64,000 bases of DNA from an uncultured Clostridia bacterium (GCA_904420015.1 CAJFTS010000038.1:1-64000); one strand, 5' to 3'; positions 1 through 8,665 are shown, counted from the first letter of the stretch. The notes: a model not told the origin generated them from the sequence alone. Made by a program: numbers and translations.

Positions 1-194
1 TTAAAGACGCACGGAAATTCATTTCACTTGGCATCACTTGCCCCGCGGCCCGTAAACAGGCGGATCCCATTTTAACGGAACCCTTCCATCACCGTTAGGC
101 CGGCTGTTGGCAGCCCGCTTCCCTCGATGCTCAAAGCGAACGCTTTTTTGCGGGACATCTCCACCGGCAAAGCCGGCGGTTTCCGTTCACAAGG

Positions 195-234
195 AAGCCC
201 GTCGGCAAACCTGAGTTGGTTTGCCGACGGGCTT
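195..234 (-). terminator. Inverted repeat downstream of the acyl-CoA synthetase gene, probable terminator
   Basis: aagcccgtcggcaaacc / ggtttgccgacgggctt arms with a short loop, just after the stop codon at 259 on the minus strand. Confidence 0.6.
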
Positions 235-258
235 TCCAGCATACCGGGCCTTGCCGGC

Positions 259-2550
259 TTATTTGTTTTTGCCGCGGATCTCCACCCGGCGGATCTTGCC
301 GCTGATGGTCTTGGGCAGCTCCTCGACAAACTCCACCACGCGCGGATACTTGTAGGGCGCGGTGTGATCCTTGACATAGGTCTGGATTTCCTTCTTGAGC
401 GCCTCCGACGGCTCGTTGCCCTTGGTCAGGACAATGGTGGCCTTGACCACCTGGCCGCGGATGGGGTCGGGCACGCCGGTGATGGCGCACTCGAGCACAT
501 AAGGCAGCTCCATGATGACCGACTCGATCTCGAACGGGCCGATGCGGTAGCCGGAGGACTTGATGAGGTCGTCGGTACGGCCCACATACCAGAAGTAGCC
601 GTCCTCATCCCGCCAGGCCATGTCGCCGGTGTGGTAGGCCCCGTCGTGCCAGGCGGCCTTGGTCAGGCCCTCGTCCCGGTAATAGCCCTTATACAGGCCG
701 CAGGGCACCTCCTTGTCGGTGCGCACCACGATCTCGCCCACCTCGCCGGGCTTCGCCGGGCTCCCGTCGCCGGTCACCAGGTCGACGTGGTACTGGGGGT
801 TGGGCTTGCCCATAGAGCCGGGCTTTGGCTCCATACCGATGAGGTTGGCAATGGCCAGGGTGGTTTCGGTCTGCCCGAAGCCCTCCATCAGCTTCAGCCC
901 GGTGGCGTTGTACCACTGCTGGTACACCTCCGGATTGAGCGCCTCCCCGGCGATGGTGGTGTACTCCAGCGAGCTCAGGTCGTATTTGCTCAAATCCTCC
1001 TTGATAAAGAACCGGTACATGGTGGGCGGCGCGCAGAAGGTGGTGATGTGGTACTTGGCGAACATGGGGAGGATATCCTCCGCATGGAAACGGTCGAAGT
1101 CGTAGGTAAAGACCGGCGCCTCGCACAGCCACTGGCCGTAGAGCTTGCCCCAGACCGCCTTGCCCCAGCCGGTGTCGGAGATGGTGAAGTGCAGCCCGTC
1201 GGGGTTGACGTTGTGCCACCAGCGGGCGGTGACGATGTGGCCGATGGCGTAGGTATAGGCATGGGTGGCGATCTTCGGATAGCCGGTGGTGCCGGAGGTG
1301 AAGTACATCAGCATGGGATCGCCGGCATGGGTGGCGGCGTCCCCGGCGGGACGCTCAAACACGTCCGAGCTGCCCTGGAGGCCCTCGTCAAAGCTCAGCC
1401 AGCCCTCCCTCGTGCCATTGACCACGCACTTGATTTCCAGCGTGGGGGATTCGGCCTGGGCTTCGTCCACATAGCGGGTCACGTCCCCGTCGCTGGTGCA
1501 GACCACCGCCTTGACGCCGGCGGCGTTAAACCGGTAGGAGAAATCATGGGTAACCAGCTGGTTGGTGGCGGGGATGGCGATGGCGCCCAGCTTGTGCAGG
1601 CCCACGATGGCGAACCAGAACTGGTAATGCCGCTTTAACACCAGCATGACCCGGTCCCCCTTCTTAATCCCTAGGGAACGGAAGTAATTGGCGGCCTTAG
1701 CGGAATACCGGGCCATGTCGCCGAAGGTGAAGTCCCGCTCCTGCTTGTCGTTGGAGACCCAAAGCATAGCCCGCTTGTCGGGACACTTCTTCCCCAGGGC
1801 GTCCACCACGTCGAAGCCGAAGTTGAAATTCTCCGGGATTTTAAAGGAGATATCTTTCAGGTACCCGTTTTCATCCAGCGTCTCCTCCACAAACTGCTTG
1901 TAAAGGAGCTCCTTGGGCGCAGCGGGAACCGCCGTTTCCTCCGGCTCGGGGACGACCTCCACCGGCTGGGTATCCGCGCCCTCCTTGCCCTTCATCACAA
2001 AGGCCAAGAATTCGCAGTCCTCCCCGCCGACCGCTACCATGCCGTGATGATGGCTCGCGTCGTAGAAGATGCAGTCGCCTTCCTTGAGCACCTCCACATG
2101 CCCGTCCACCTGGACCTTGAGCTGTCCCTTGAGGACGTAGTCCATCTCCTGGCCCTCATGGAAGGACAGATGGATGGGGCCCTCCTCCTCTTCTTTGGAG
2201 TATTTAGCCCTGACCACAAAGGGCTCGGCCAGGCGGTCCTTGAAGAGATAGGCTAAGTGCTGATAATCGAACTCCCGGCGGCGGCGGATGGGCATGCCCT
2301 CCCCCTTGCGCGCCATGGCGTAGACCTGCAAATGGGGTTCCTCGCCGGAGACGACGGCGGAAATGTCAACCCCGAAGCGGGTGGCGCATTTGAACAGGAA
2401 GGTGAAGGAAAAATCCTGCTCCCCGTTCTCCTTTGCCAGATATTCGTCCAGCGTTACATCGGTGACCCGCGCCATTTCCTCGGGCGTGATCTCCATCATC
2501 TGCCGCAGACCCTTGAGGCGTTCTGCAATTTTTTTGACCTGTGTTTCCAT
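259..2550 (-). CDS. Fusion protein: N-terminal XRE-like HTH + cupin + AMP-forming acyl-CoA synthetase
   Basis: Start taken as METQVKK (AGGAGG RBS upstream). N-terminus KKIAERLKGLRQMMEITPEEMARVTDV (HTH), cupin segment HLSFHEGQEMDYVLKGQLKVQVDGHVEVLKEGDCIFYDASHHHGM, then AMP-binding motifs LMYFTSGTTGYPK, GFGQTE, YHTGDMAWRDEDGYFWYVGRTDD, KTISGKIRR. Confidence 0.9.
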   Translation of the reverse strand: METQVKKIAERLKGLRQMMEITPEEMARVTDVTLDEYLAKENGEQDFSFTFLFKCATRFGVDISAVVSGEEPHLQVYAMARKGEGMPIRRRREFDYQHLAYLFKDRLAEPFVVRAKYSKEEEEGPIHLSFHEGQEMDYVLKGQLKVQVDGHVEVLKEGDCIFYDASHHHGMVAVGGEDCEFLAFVMKGKEGADTQPVEVVPEPEETAVPAAPKELLYKQFVEETLDENGYLKDISFKIPENFNFGFDVVDALGKKCPDKRAMLWVSNDKQERDFTFGDMARYSAKAANYFRSLGIKKGDRVMLVLKRHYQFWFAIVGLHKLGAIAIPATNQLVTHDFSYRFNAAGVKAVVCTSDGDVTRYVDEAQAESPTLEIKCVVNGTREGWLSFDEGLQGSSDVFERPAGDAATHAGDPMLMYFTSGTTGYPKIATHAYTYAIGHIVTARWWHNVNPDGLHFTISDTGWGKAVWGKLYGQWLCEAPVFTYDFDRFHAEDILPMFAKYHITTFCAPPTMYRFFIKEDLSKYDLSSLEYTTIAGEALNPEVYQQWYNATGLKLMEGFGQTETTLAIANLIGMEPKPGSMGKPNPQYHVDLVTGDGSPAKPGEVGEIVVRTDKEVPCGLYKGYYRDEGLTKAAWHDGAYHTGDMAWRDEDGYFWYVGRTDDLIKSSGYRIGPFEIESVIMELPYVLECAITGVPDPIRGQVVKATIVLTKGNEPSEALKKEIQTYVKDHTAPYKYPRVVEFVEELPKTISGKIRRVEIRGKNK

Positions 2551-2593
2551 CCGGAAAACCTCCTTGTCGGATTGTATCAAAGGGAAAATCAAA

Positions 2594-2866
2594 AGAAAAA
2601 GCTTCATCTCCTGAAGAGATGAAGCCCAATACACTCCACGTTACCACTCTACTTGCCGGCCCAGACGCCGGCCACCTTTGCCGTATCCAATAATACGCTC
2701 TCCTGTTAACGGGGAGAAACCGGTCTCGCTTACTTCACGCCGAAGGCGGGTTGGGCGGACTGCTTCGGGGTGATAGACAACCGTCACACGCTGCCGCCTC
2801 GCACCACCCGGCGGCTCTCTGAAAACGGAAATGACCCTGTCCGTGTCCCCTTCTTCGCATTTCACC
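2594..2866 (-). promoter_or_regulatory. T-box riboswitch (tRNA-sensing leader) upstream of the acyl-CoA synthetase gene
   Basis: Minus strand: GCGAAGAAGGGGACACGGAC...CAGAGAGCCGCCGGGTGGTGCGAGGCGGCA (Stem I distal/AG-bulge hallmark), CGTTAACAGGAG, AGAGTGGTAACGTGGAG (T-box bulge, TGGT), then terminator GCTTCATCTC-TTCA-GGAGATGAAGCTTTTTC. Confidence 0.85.
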
Positions 2867-2960
2867 TATAAATTTCTTATAGGATACACCAAAGGGCATC
2901 CCTTGTCAAGAGGCAATCCAAAAATTTTTACCCGGCCGCCCCTACCTTTTTCTCCCCTTT

Positions 2961-3476
2961 TCAGACGGGGAACCGGCTGCGCACCCCCTCGATGTGGAGA
3001 AACCGCGCCGCGGAATAGGAATAGCTGGACAACGGGCGGCAGTCGGCGTCGCTGGAATGGGCGGCCACAAGGATATGGTCCGGGGTCGGCTTGCCGCAGA
3101 TCATGACGATGACCAAGGTATGGACAAACTCCCGGTTTTGAAAGGCCAGCTGCACCAGATCCCCCTCCAGGACCCCTTTAGAATCGGTAGAGTAGCCATA
3201 GGGGCCTTCCATATCGTTGGAGACAAGGAAACGGTAGAGGCACTGGGTCTGTGCCCAGGCAGGAGAACGGTTGGCGGGGGAGATATAGAACCAGCCGCCG
3301 GCGGATTGATAATTCATCACGCCGCTTCCTGCATAGACGCACTGGGAGGCGAAATTGGCGCTGTCTCCCCCTAAGCCCTGAGCATCCATATAATCCGGAT
3401 TGCGGAAATACGCCCACCGGTGGGCATACTCCACCGCCTTAGCCCGGCGGTAGGAAAGGGTAAGCATATCGTCCAT
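2961..3476 (-). CDS. Amidase_6 (putative amidase domain) family protein
   Basis: YRRAKAVEYAHRWAYFRNPDYMDAQGLGGDSANFASQCVYAGSGVMNY...W resembles the Amidase_6 signature; GDCTNF is GDSANF here. Confidence 0.65.
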   Translation of the reverse strand: MDDMLTLSYRRAKAVEYAHRWAYFRNPDYMDAQGLGGDSANFASQCVYAGSGVMNYQSAGGWFYISPANRSPAWAQTQCLYRFLVSNDMEGPYGYSTDSKGVLEGDLVQLAFQNREFVHTLVIVMICGKPTPDHILVAAHSSDADCRPLSSYSYSAARFLHIEGVRSRFPV

Positions 3477-3583
3477 CTCAAATCCCGCCCTTCTTTATCC
3501 GTTGCGAGAACAGCCCGCTCCCTTGCAGGCTATGCGGCCGGGGTAAAATTCGTGCGGCTTTGAAAAATTTTGCACCTTCTCCC

Positions 3584-3612
3584 TTGACAAATTGGAAAAG
3601 AATCGGTATAAT
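3584..3612 (+). promoter_or_regulatory. Consensus sigma-A promoter for tRNA-Gly
   Basis: TTGACA - 17 bp - TATAAT upstream of the tRNA. Confidence 0.85.
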
Positions 3613-3640
3613 AGCACTCGCACTGATAACTGATAAAGGT

Positions 3641-3716
3641 GCGGACTTAGCTCATCTGGTAGAGCGCCACCTTGCCAAGGTGGAGGTAGCGAGTTCGAGC
3701 CTCGTAGTCCGCTCCA
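3641..3716 (+). tRNA. tRNA-Gly (anticodon GCC), CCA encoded
   Basis: Cloverleaf: GCGGACT acceptor pairs AGTCCGC; anticodon arm CCACC-TTGCCAA-GGTGG; GTTCGAGC T-arm; TCCA 3' end. Confidence 0.95.
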
Positions 3717-3721
3717 GGCAG

Positions 3722-3755
3722 ACGCCGCGAAGGGTTCTCTCTTCGCGGCGTTTTT
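3722..3755 (+). terminator. Rho-independent terminator of tRNA-Gly
   Basis: ACGCCGCGAAG...CTTCGCGGCGT followed by TTTTT. Confidence 0.85.
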
Positions 3756-3837
3756 GTGTGTTCCAGGTCCTTTCCCCCTGTATTCCCTTTGCCGCTTTCT
3801 TCCGCGGCTCCGGTCGAAGCGCGCCCTGCCCGCAGAC

Positions 3838-3880
3838 AAAACCCGCCGGTCCCCTTTTCCTTGGGACCGGCGGGTTTTTG
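3838..3880 (-). terminator. Terminator downstream of the MATE gene (possibly bidirectional)
   Basis: AAACCCGCCGGTCCC / GGGACCGGCGGGTTT inverted repeat. Confidence 0.75.
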
Positions 3881-3891
3881 CATTCGGGAAA

Positions 3892-5280
3892 TCAGGACGG
3901 CTCCCCGTCCGCCTCCTGCCGTCCGGGAGGCACTTTGCGGTCTCCCACCAGCGATTTGCCCGCCCATTTGCCGGAGCGGTACCGCAAAAAGGAGATCAAC
4001 AGCCCCAGGCTCCAGCCCATGGGGATGGACCACCAAATGGAGCCCGCGCCCAAGAGACTCGCAAAGGCATAGGCGCAGGTTACCCGACAGACGAAATTGC
4101 ACAGGGTGCTTGCCATAAACGCCTTCACGTCGCCCGCCCCGCGCAGCAGGCCGTTGGTGCTGAACATGCCGCCCATCACGATATAGAACACCGACACCAC
4201 CCGCAGGTATTCCACCCCCACATCGATCACCCTCTGGCTGACGTTGGCGTCCACAAACAGGCTCATAAAATCGGCCCCGAACAGGAACAGGCACCCGGTA
4301 ATGGCAAGGCCGATCACCACCATCAGCAGCAGCGCCGCCCGGTACCCCTTTTTCACCCGCTCCGGCTTGCCTGCGCCGATGTTCTGGGCGGTAAAGCTGG
4401 AAACAGCGTTGGAGATGTTGAGCATGGGCATCATGGCGATGGAATCGATCTTGGTAGCGGCGGTATACCCGGCCACCACGGTGCTGCCGAAGCTGTTGAC
4501 CAACGCCTGCACAAAGAGCATTCCCAGGGAAACAATAGATTGCTGGATCATAGAGGGCACCGCGATGCGGAGCATCCTCGTGAGCATCCGCAGATCATAC
4601 AGGCGGTGGGCTTCGGCGGACTCCATCCGCCGAAGGCGGCGCAGAAGAAAGAGCAGGGAAAGCGCCGAGGACAGGGCCTGGGCAATCAGCGTCGCCCAAG
4701 CTACGCCTGCCACCCCCATCTGATACTCGATGACGAACAATAGATCCAGGCCGATGTTCACCACCGAGGCGATGGCCAGGAAAACCAGCGGCGATTTGGA
4801 ATCGCCCAGGGCGTTGAATACGGCGGTGAGGGTATTGTACAAAAACAGGAAGCCGGCGCCGAGGAAATAGATGTTCAGGTAGACGGCGGAATCGGCGAAG
4901 ATGTTTTCCGGCGTCCCCAGCAGCCGCAGAATGGGGGCGCTGATGAGCAGGCCGATCCCCATCAGCACCAGCCCCAAACCGCCGATGGAGAAAAGCGAAG
5001 TGTAGACCGCCGTTTTCATCTCCCCATACCGCTTGGCGCCGAAGAGCTGGGAAATCACCACCGAGCAGCCGGTGCTTGCGCCGATGGCGATGGCCACAAA
5101 CAGAAAGGTGATCGGATAGGAGGCGCCTACCGCCGCCAGGGCGTCGGCTCCTACAAAGTTGCCCACCACCACCGAGTCGACAATGTTGTAAAGCTGCTGA
5201 AACAGGTTGCCGAGGATCATCGGCATTGCAAAGAAAAAGAGGATTCTCGACGGCGAGCCTACCGTCATATCCTTTACCAT
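3892..5280 (-). CDS. MATE family efflux transporter
   Basis: MVKDMTVGSPSRILFFFAMPMILGNLFQQLYNIVDSVVVGNFVGADALAAVGASYPI typical MATE N-terminus; start refined by RBS. Confidence 0.92.
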   Translation of the reverse strand: MVKDMTVGSPSRILFFFAMPMILGNLFQQLYNIVDSVVVGNFVGADALAAVGASYPITFLFVAIAIGASTGCSVVISQLFGAKRYGEMKTAVYTSLFSIGGLGLVLMGIGLLISAPILRLLGTPENIFADSAVYLNIYFLGAGFLFLYNTLTAVFNALGDSKSPLVFLAIASVVNIGLDLLFVIEYQMGVAGVAWATLIAQALSSALSLLFLLRRLRRMESAEAHRLYDLRMLTRMLRIAVPSMIQQSIVSLGMLFVQALVNSFGSTVVAGYTAATKIDSIAMMPMLNISNAVSSFTAQNIGAGKPERVKKGYRAALLLMVVIGLAITGCLFLFGADFMSLFVDANVSQRVIDVGVEYLRVVSVFYIVMGGMFSTNGLLRGAGDVKAFMASTLCNFVCRVTCAYAFASLLGAGSIWWSIPMGWSLGLLISFLRYRSGKWAGKSLVGDRKVPPGRQEADGEPS

Positions 5281-5715
5281 AGGTTGTCCCTCCCTTTCCG
5301 GCCCGTTCAAACGCAAGAAGGACCGTTGGCGGCGAAGCGGGGTTGCCTTCACCGCCAACGGTCTGCCTTACGGCTGGTTGGGCCGGGATTCTTCTTCCCC
5401 GCTGTCTTTTAATAGAACAAACAAAGCAGGCGGGAAAGTTCGACTTTCCTCTTTCTTTTATTGTAACATGCCGAAAGAGGATGTCAACCACCTTGCTTTT
5501 TTCCCTCTTTAAAAAACCGACAGGATAAAATCCGACAAAAAAGGGCCCTCGCGTCCGTCCTTTCTTTTCCTCCCGGCCGGGAAGGGCCGCGCTGAAAAAG
5601 GCCGGGGAAAAGGAGGATGGGCCCATCCCGCCCCTTTGCGCAAGCCGCGCCTTTTTGCGCACCCGTCCCCTCCTCTGGGCGGGCAAGCAAACCGGGACGG
5701 CGGTACGGCTGTGGG

Positions 5716-5744
5716 TTGACAAGCGGGGCGGAAAAAGCTACACT
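5716..5744 (+). promoter_or_regulatory. Putative promoter of def
   Basis: TTGACA - 17 bp - TACACT. Confidence 0.55.
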
Positions 5745-5819
5745 AAAACTGTAGATTTTGGTCTGCCCAAGCTACCGGGACGATCCGTCCCGTGCATTTT
5801 GAATAAAGGAGAAGAACCT

Positions 5820-6275
5820 ATGGCGCTTCGAACGATTGTATTGTCGGAGGATCCGGTGCTGCGCAAGAAAAGCCGCCCGGTCGACGAGGTCAACGATAAA
5901 ATCCGTCAGCTGCTCGACGATATGGCCGAGACCATGTACCATTCTAAAATCGGCGCGGGGCTGGCCGCCCCCCAGGTGGGGGTCCTCAAGCGGCTGGTGG
6001 TCATCGACATGGGGGACGGGCTGATTAAGCTGGTCAATCCCAAGCTGGTGGAAGCCGAAGGGGAGCAGGAGGTCATCGAAGGCTGCTTAAGCTTCCCCAA
6101 CCGCTGGGGCAAGCTCAAACGCCCCTACCGGGTGAAGGTGGAGGCCCTCAACGAGAAGGGGGAGCCGGTCACCTACGAGGCGGTGGGCGATAAGGCGAAA
6201 TGCTTCTGCCATGAGATCGACCATCTCGACGGGATCCTGTTTGTGGATAAGGTAACGGAATTTGTAGACCTGTAA
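5820..6275 (+). CDS. def: Peptide deformylase
   Basis: GAGLAAPQVG, EGCLSFP and HEIDHLDGILF motifs. Confidence 0.97.
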   Translation: MALRTIVLSEDPVLRKKSRPVDEVNDKIRQLLDDMAETMYHSKIGAGLAAPQVGVLKRLVVIDMGDGLIKLVNPKLVEAEGEQEVIEGCLSFPNRWGKLKRPYRVKVEALNEKGEPVTYEAVGDKAKCFCHEIDHLDGILFVDKVTEFVDL

Positions 6276-6376
6276 CCCGGCCTCACCTGCAAGCGGGGCT
6301 TTTCCAACCGAGGGAGCGCTGTCTCCTGGTCGGCCGACAAAAAGGACCGGACGGAATCCCGTCCGGTCCTTTTTTG

Positions 6377-7864
6377 TTATATGGCCGCCTCCGTCTCCGG
6401 CTTGCCCAACCGCAGCGCCGCGTAATGGCGGATGAGCTCCCGCTCGCAGAAGGGGACCCGTTCCCCATGGATGAGCTGATAATCCTCGTGGCCCTTGCCG
6501 GCGAACAACAGAATATCCCCCTCCTGGGCCATATCCACCGCGTACTTTATGGCGGCGGCCCGGTCGGGAATGGTCACATACCGCCCGGCTGCCTCCCCCA
6601 TCCCCTTCTCCATATCGGAGAGGATGGACATCGGGTCCTCGTTGCCGGGATTGTCGCTGGTGAGGATGCAGTAATCGCACAGATGGGCGGCCGTCCGGGC
6701 CATGGCCGCCCGGCGCAGCTGGGAACGGTCCCCCACCGACCCGAACAGGCAGATAAGCCGCTTCGGGCGGTATTCCCGCAGCGTCTCCAGGATGGCATGC
6801 ATACTCACCTCGTTGTGGGCGAAATCCAGCACCACCGTACAGAAGGGCAGGGCGTCCACCAGCTCCACCCGCCCCGGAATGGCCGCCTTCGCCAAGGCCC
6901 GGGCCGCCGTGGGCAGGGAAATCCCCAAATGCTGCCCCACGGCGATGGCCACAATGGCGTTGTAGACCGAAAACCGTCCCGGCTGGTTGAGCCGGAAGGA
7001 CCGGCTGCCCAGCAGGGTGTCGCAGGTAAACTCCACCCCCAGGAAGGCCGGCTCGCTCAAAAGCCGGATATCCCGCCCCCGGTAGGTACAGCCCTCCGAT
7101 AGGCCGTAGCCAATGATTTCGCAGGCGGCGCCGGCGGCAATCTCTCCGGCGTGGGGATCGTCCAGATTGATCAGCCCCAGGTCGCACTGTTTAAAAAGCT
7201 GGGCCTTCCAGTGGAGGTAATCGGCAAAGTCCTTGTGCTCGGCAGGGCCGATATGGTCGGGGGACAGGTTGGTAAAGACGCCGATCTGAAACTGAATACC
7301 GGCCACCCGACCGGTCATCAGCCCCTGGCTGGACACCTCCATGCAGACGCACTCGCACCCGGCCCTTACCATCTCCCGGAAGGTCTTTTGCAGTTCATAG
7401 GACTCAGGGGTGGTGTTGACGGTCTTGTAATGGACCTCGCCAAAATGCACGCCGTTGGTCCCAATGACGCCGGTCTTGACCCCGCCTGCCTCCAGCACGC
7501 TCTGGATGAGGTGGGTGACGGTCGTCTTGCCTTTGGTGCCGGTGACGCCGATGATGGTCAGTTCCTTGGCCGGGTCCCCGAACAGGTTGCGGGAGAGAAC
7601 GGCCAGGGCCGCCCGGCTGTTCTTGACGATGGCCACCGCCGCATCCTGCGGCAGGGATAGGGGCCGTTCGGCCACAAAAAGGCGGCAGCCCCGGTCATAG
7701 GCGGCCTTGGCATAGGCGTGGCCGTCGGCCGCCGCCCCGGGCAGGCAGACGAACACGTCCCCCGGCTCGGCGATACGCGAGTCGTACACCAGGTCTTGGG
7801 CAACTAGGTCGGAAGAAAGATCACCGGCATAGCCGGTGCCTTGCAGAAGCTCGGTAAACAGCAT
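6377..7864 (-). CDS. murE: UDP-N-acetylmuramyl-tripeptide synthetase (MurE family)
   Basis: VTGTKGKTT, NTTPES, MEVSSQGL, FTNLSPDHIG, DNPGNEDP; start MLFTELL. Confidence 0.9.
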   Translation of the reverse strand: MLFTELLQGTGYAGDLSSDLVAQDLVYDSRIAEPGDVFVCLPGAAADGHAYAKAAYDRGCRLFVAERPLSLPQDAAVAIVKNSRAALAVLSRNLFGDPAKELTIIGVTGTKGKTTVTHLIQSVLEAGGVKTGVIGTNGVHFGEVHYKTVNTTPESYELQKTFREMVRAGCECVCMEVSSQGLMTGRVAGIQFQIGVFTNLSPDHIGPAEHKDFADYLHWKAQLFKQCDLGLINLDDPHAGEIAAGAACEIIGYGLSEGCTYRGRDIRLLSEPAFLGVEFTCDTLLGSRSFRLNQPGRFSVYNAIVAIAVGQHLGISLPTAARALAKAAIPGRVELVDALPFCTVVLDFAHNEVSMHAILETLREYRPKRLICLFGSVGDRSQLRRAAMARTAAHLCDYCILTSDNPGNEDPMSILSDMEKGMGEAAGRYVTIPDRAAAIKYAVDMAQEGDILLFAGKGHEDYQLIHGERVPFCERELIRHYAALRLGKPETEAAI

Positions 7865-7964
7865 GGATGAACACTCCTCACAGGGAAACCCCTTGGATTC
7901 TTTGAGTATACCGCGCACAGGCGGGTCGGTTGGGTCGCATTTGGTCGAAGGCAGGAATGCCTCT

Positions 7965-8110
7965 TTTTAGAATACCCCTTTCTTTTGCGCCGCCAAAAGA
8001 AAGGGGCGAAAGAAAAGGCGACTTAAGGGAGAAAAAGACGCTAGGAACGGGAACACATATTTTCCCCCTTGAAAATCCCCCCTCTCATCGGAGGAGGGCA
8101 GGGGGATAAC
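7965..8110 (+). repeat. Intergenic repeat copy A
   Basis: CCTTTCTTTTGCGCCGCCAAAAGAAAGGGGCGAAAGAAAAGGC...GACGCTAGGAACGG...CCCCCTTGAAAATCCCCCCTCTCATCGGAGGAGGGC; reverse complement recurs at ~8940-9080. Confidence 0.85.
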
Positions 8111-8155
8111 ACGGCAGTTATTATGAAATATAATTACAAAACCCAGCGCATATTT

Positions 8156-8185
8156 GTGAAAGATCAGAATATTCTGATCTTTCAC
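8156..8185. repeat. 30-bp perfect palindrome at the 3' end of the XRE gene (likely terminator or regulatory hairpin)
   Basis: GTGAAAGATCAGAATATTCTGATCTTTCAC; near-copy at ~9130-9160 at the end of the second XRE gene. Confidence 0.8.
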
Positions 8186-8409
8186 ATTCTCTCCCGCTTG
8201 TCCGACAAGCCCAAAAGATAATCGGTGGAAACGGAAAAGAACCGGGCCAGCAGAATCAGTTTTTCGATGGAGGTGGAACGCTGGCCCCCTTCGATGGTGC
8301 TGATGGCCTTATGCGAAAGGCCCACCACCTGGCCCAACTCCTTCTGGCTCATGCCTTTCTCCTGGCGCAACTGCCGAACCCTTTCTCCAAATAAAACTTC
8401 TTCTGTCAC
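8182..8409 (-). CDS. Single-domain XRE family transcriptional regulator (75 aa)
   Basis: FGERVRQLRQEKGMSQKELGQVVGLSHKAISTIEGGQRSTSIEKLILLARFFSVSTDYLLGLSDKRERM. Confidence 0.88.
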   Translation of the reverse strand: MTEEVLFGERVRQLRQEKGMSQKELGQVVGLSHKAISTIEGGQRSTSIEKLILLARFFSVSTDYLLGLSDKRERM

Positions 8410-8429
8410 ACGATTTCCTCCTTGACATT

Positions 8430-8474
8430 TACCTCAAAGTAGATTATACTATTCGTGCAATCTACTTTTAGGTA
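8430..8474. promoter_or_regulatory. Inverted-repeat operator over the XRE promoter
   Basis: TACCTCAAAGTAGATT...AATCTACTTTTAGGTA (16-bp arms, 1 mismatch) overlapping a minus-strand TATAAT. Confidence 0.65.
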
Positions 8475-8549
8475 AGCACATGCTCCTATAACGAATTTGT
8501 ATTATAGCAGATAAAAGCGATTTTTCTCCTTAAAATGTACTTTTCCAAA

Positions 8550-8665
8550 GCTCTTTTGTTGTTCATTTCTTTCGGCGATGCGAAAGAAATGAACACGATG
8601 GTAGGTAGAAATCGAACGGAAAGGACCGACTGCGACAAAGCTGAAAACGGATTTTTTGCAAAACC
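8550..8665 (-). repeat. Intergenic repeat copy D (same orientation as copy C)
   Basis: TTCATTTCTTTCGGCGATGCGAAAGAAATGAACACGATG...CGAACGGAAAGGACCGACTGCGACAAAGCTGAAAACGGATTTTTTG parallels 9040-9130. Confidence 0.75.

Noticed and set aside
127-1638. Long plus-strand ORF (503 aa) opposite the acyl-CoA synthetase
   Set aside because: Low-complexity His/Gly/Val/Leu-rich translation antisense to a clear CDS; typical artefact of high-GC third positions.
3641-3716. Special cell-wall tRNA-Gly feeding FemAB
   Set aside because: The tRNA has a normal D-loop and T-loop consistent with an elongator; proximity to femAB (6 kb) is not evidence.
3754-4743. 329-aa plus-strand ORF opposite the MATE gene
   Set aside because: Antisense of a clear MATE transporter; biased composition.
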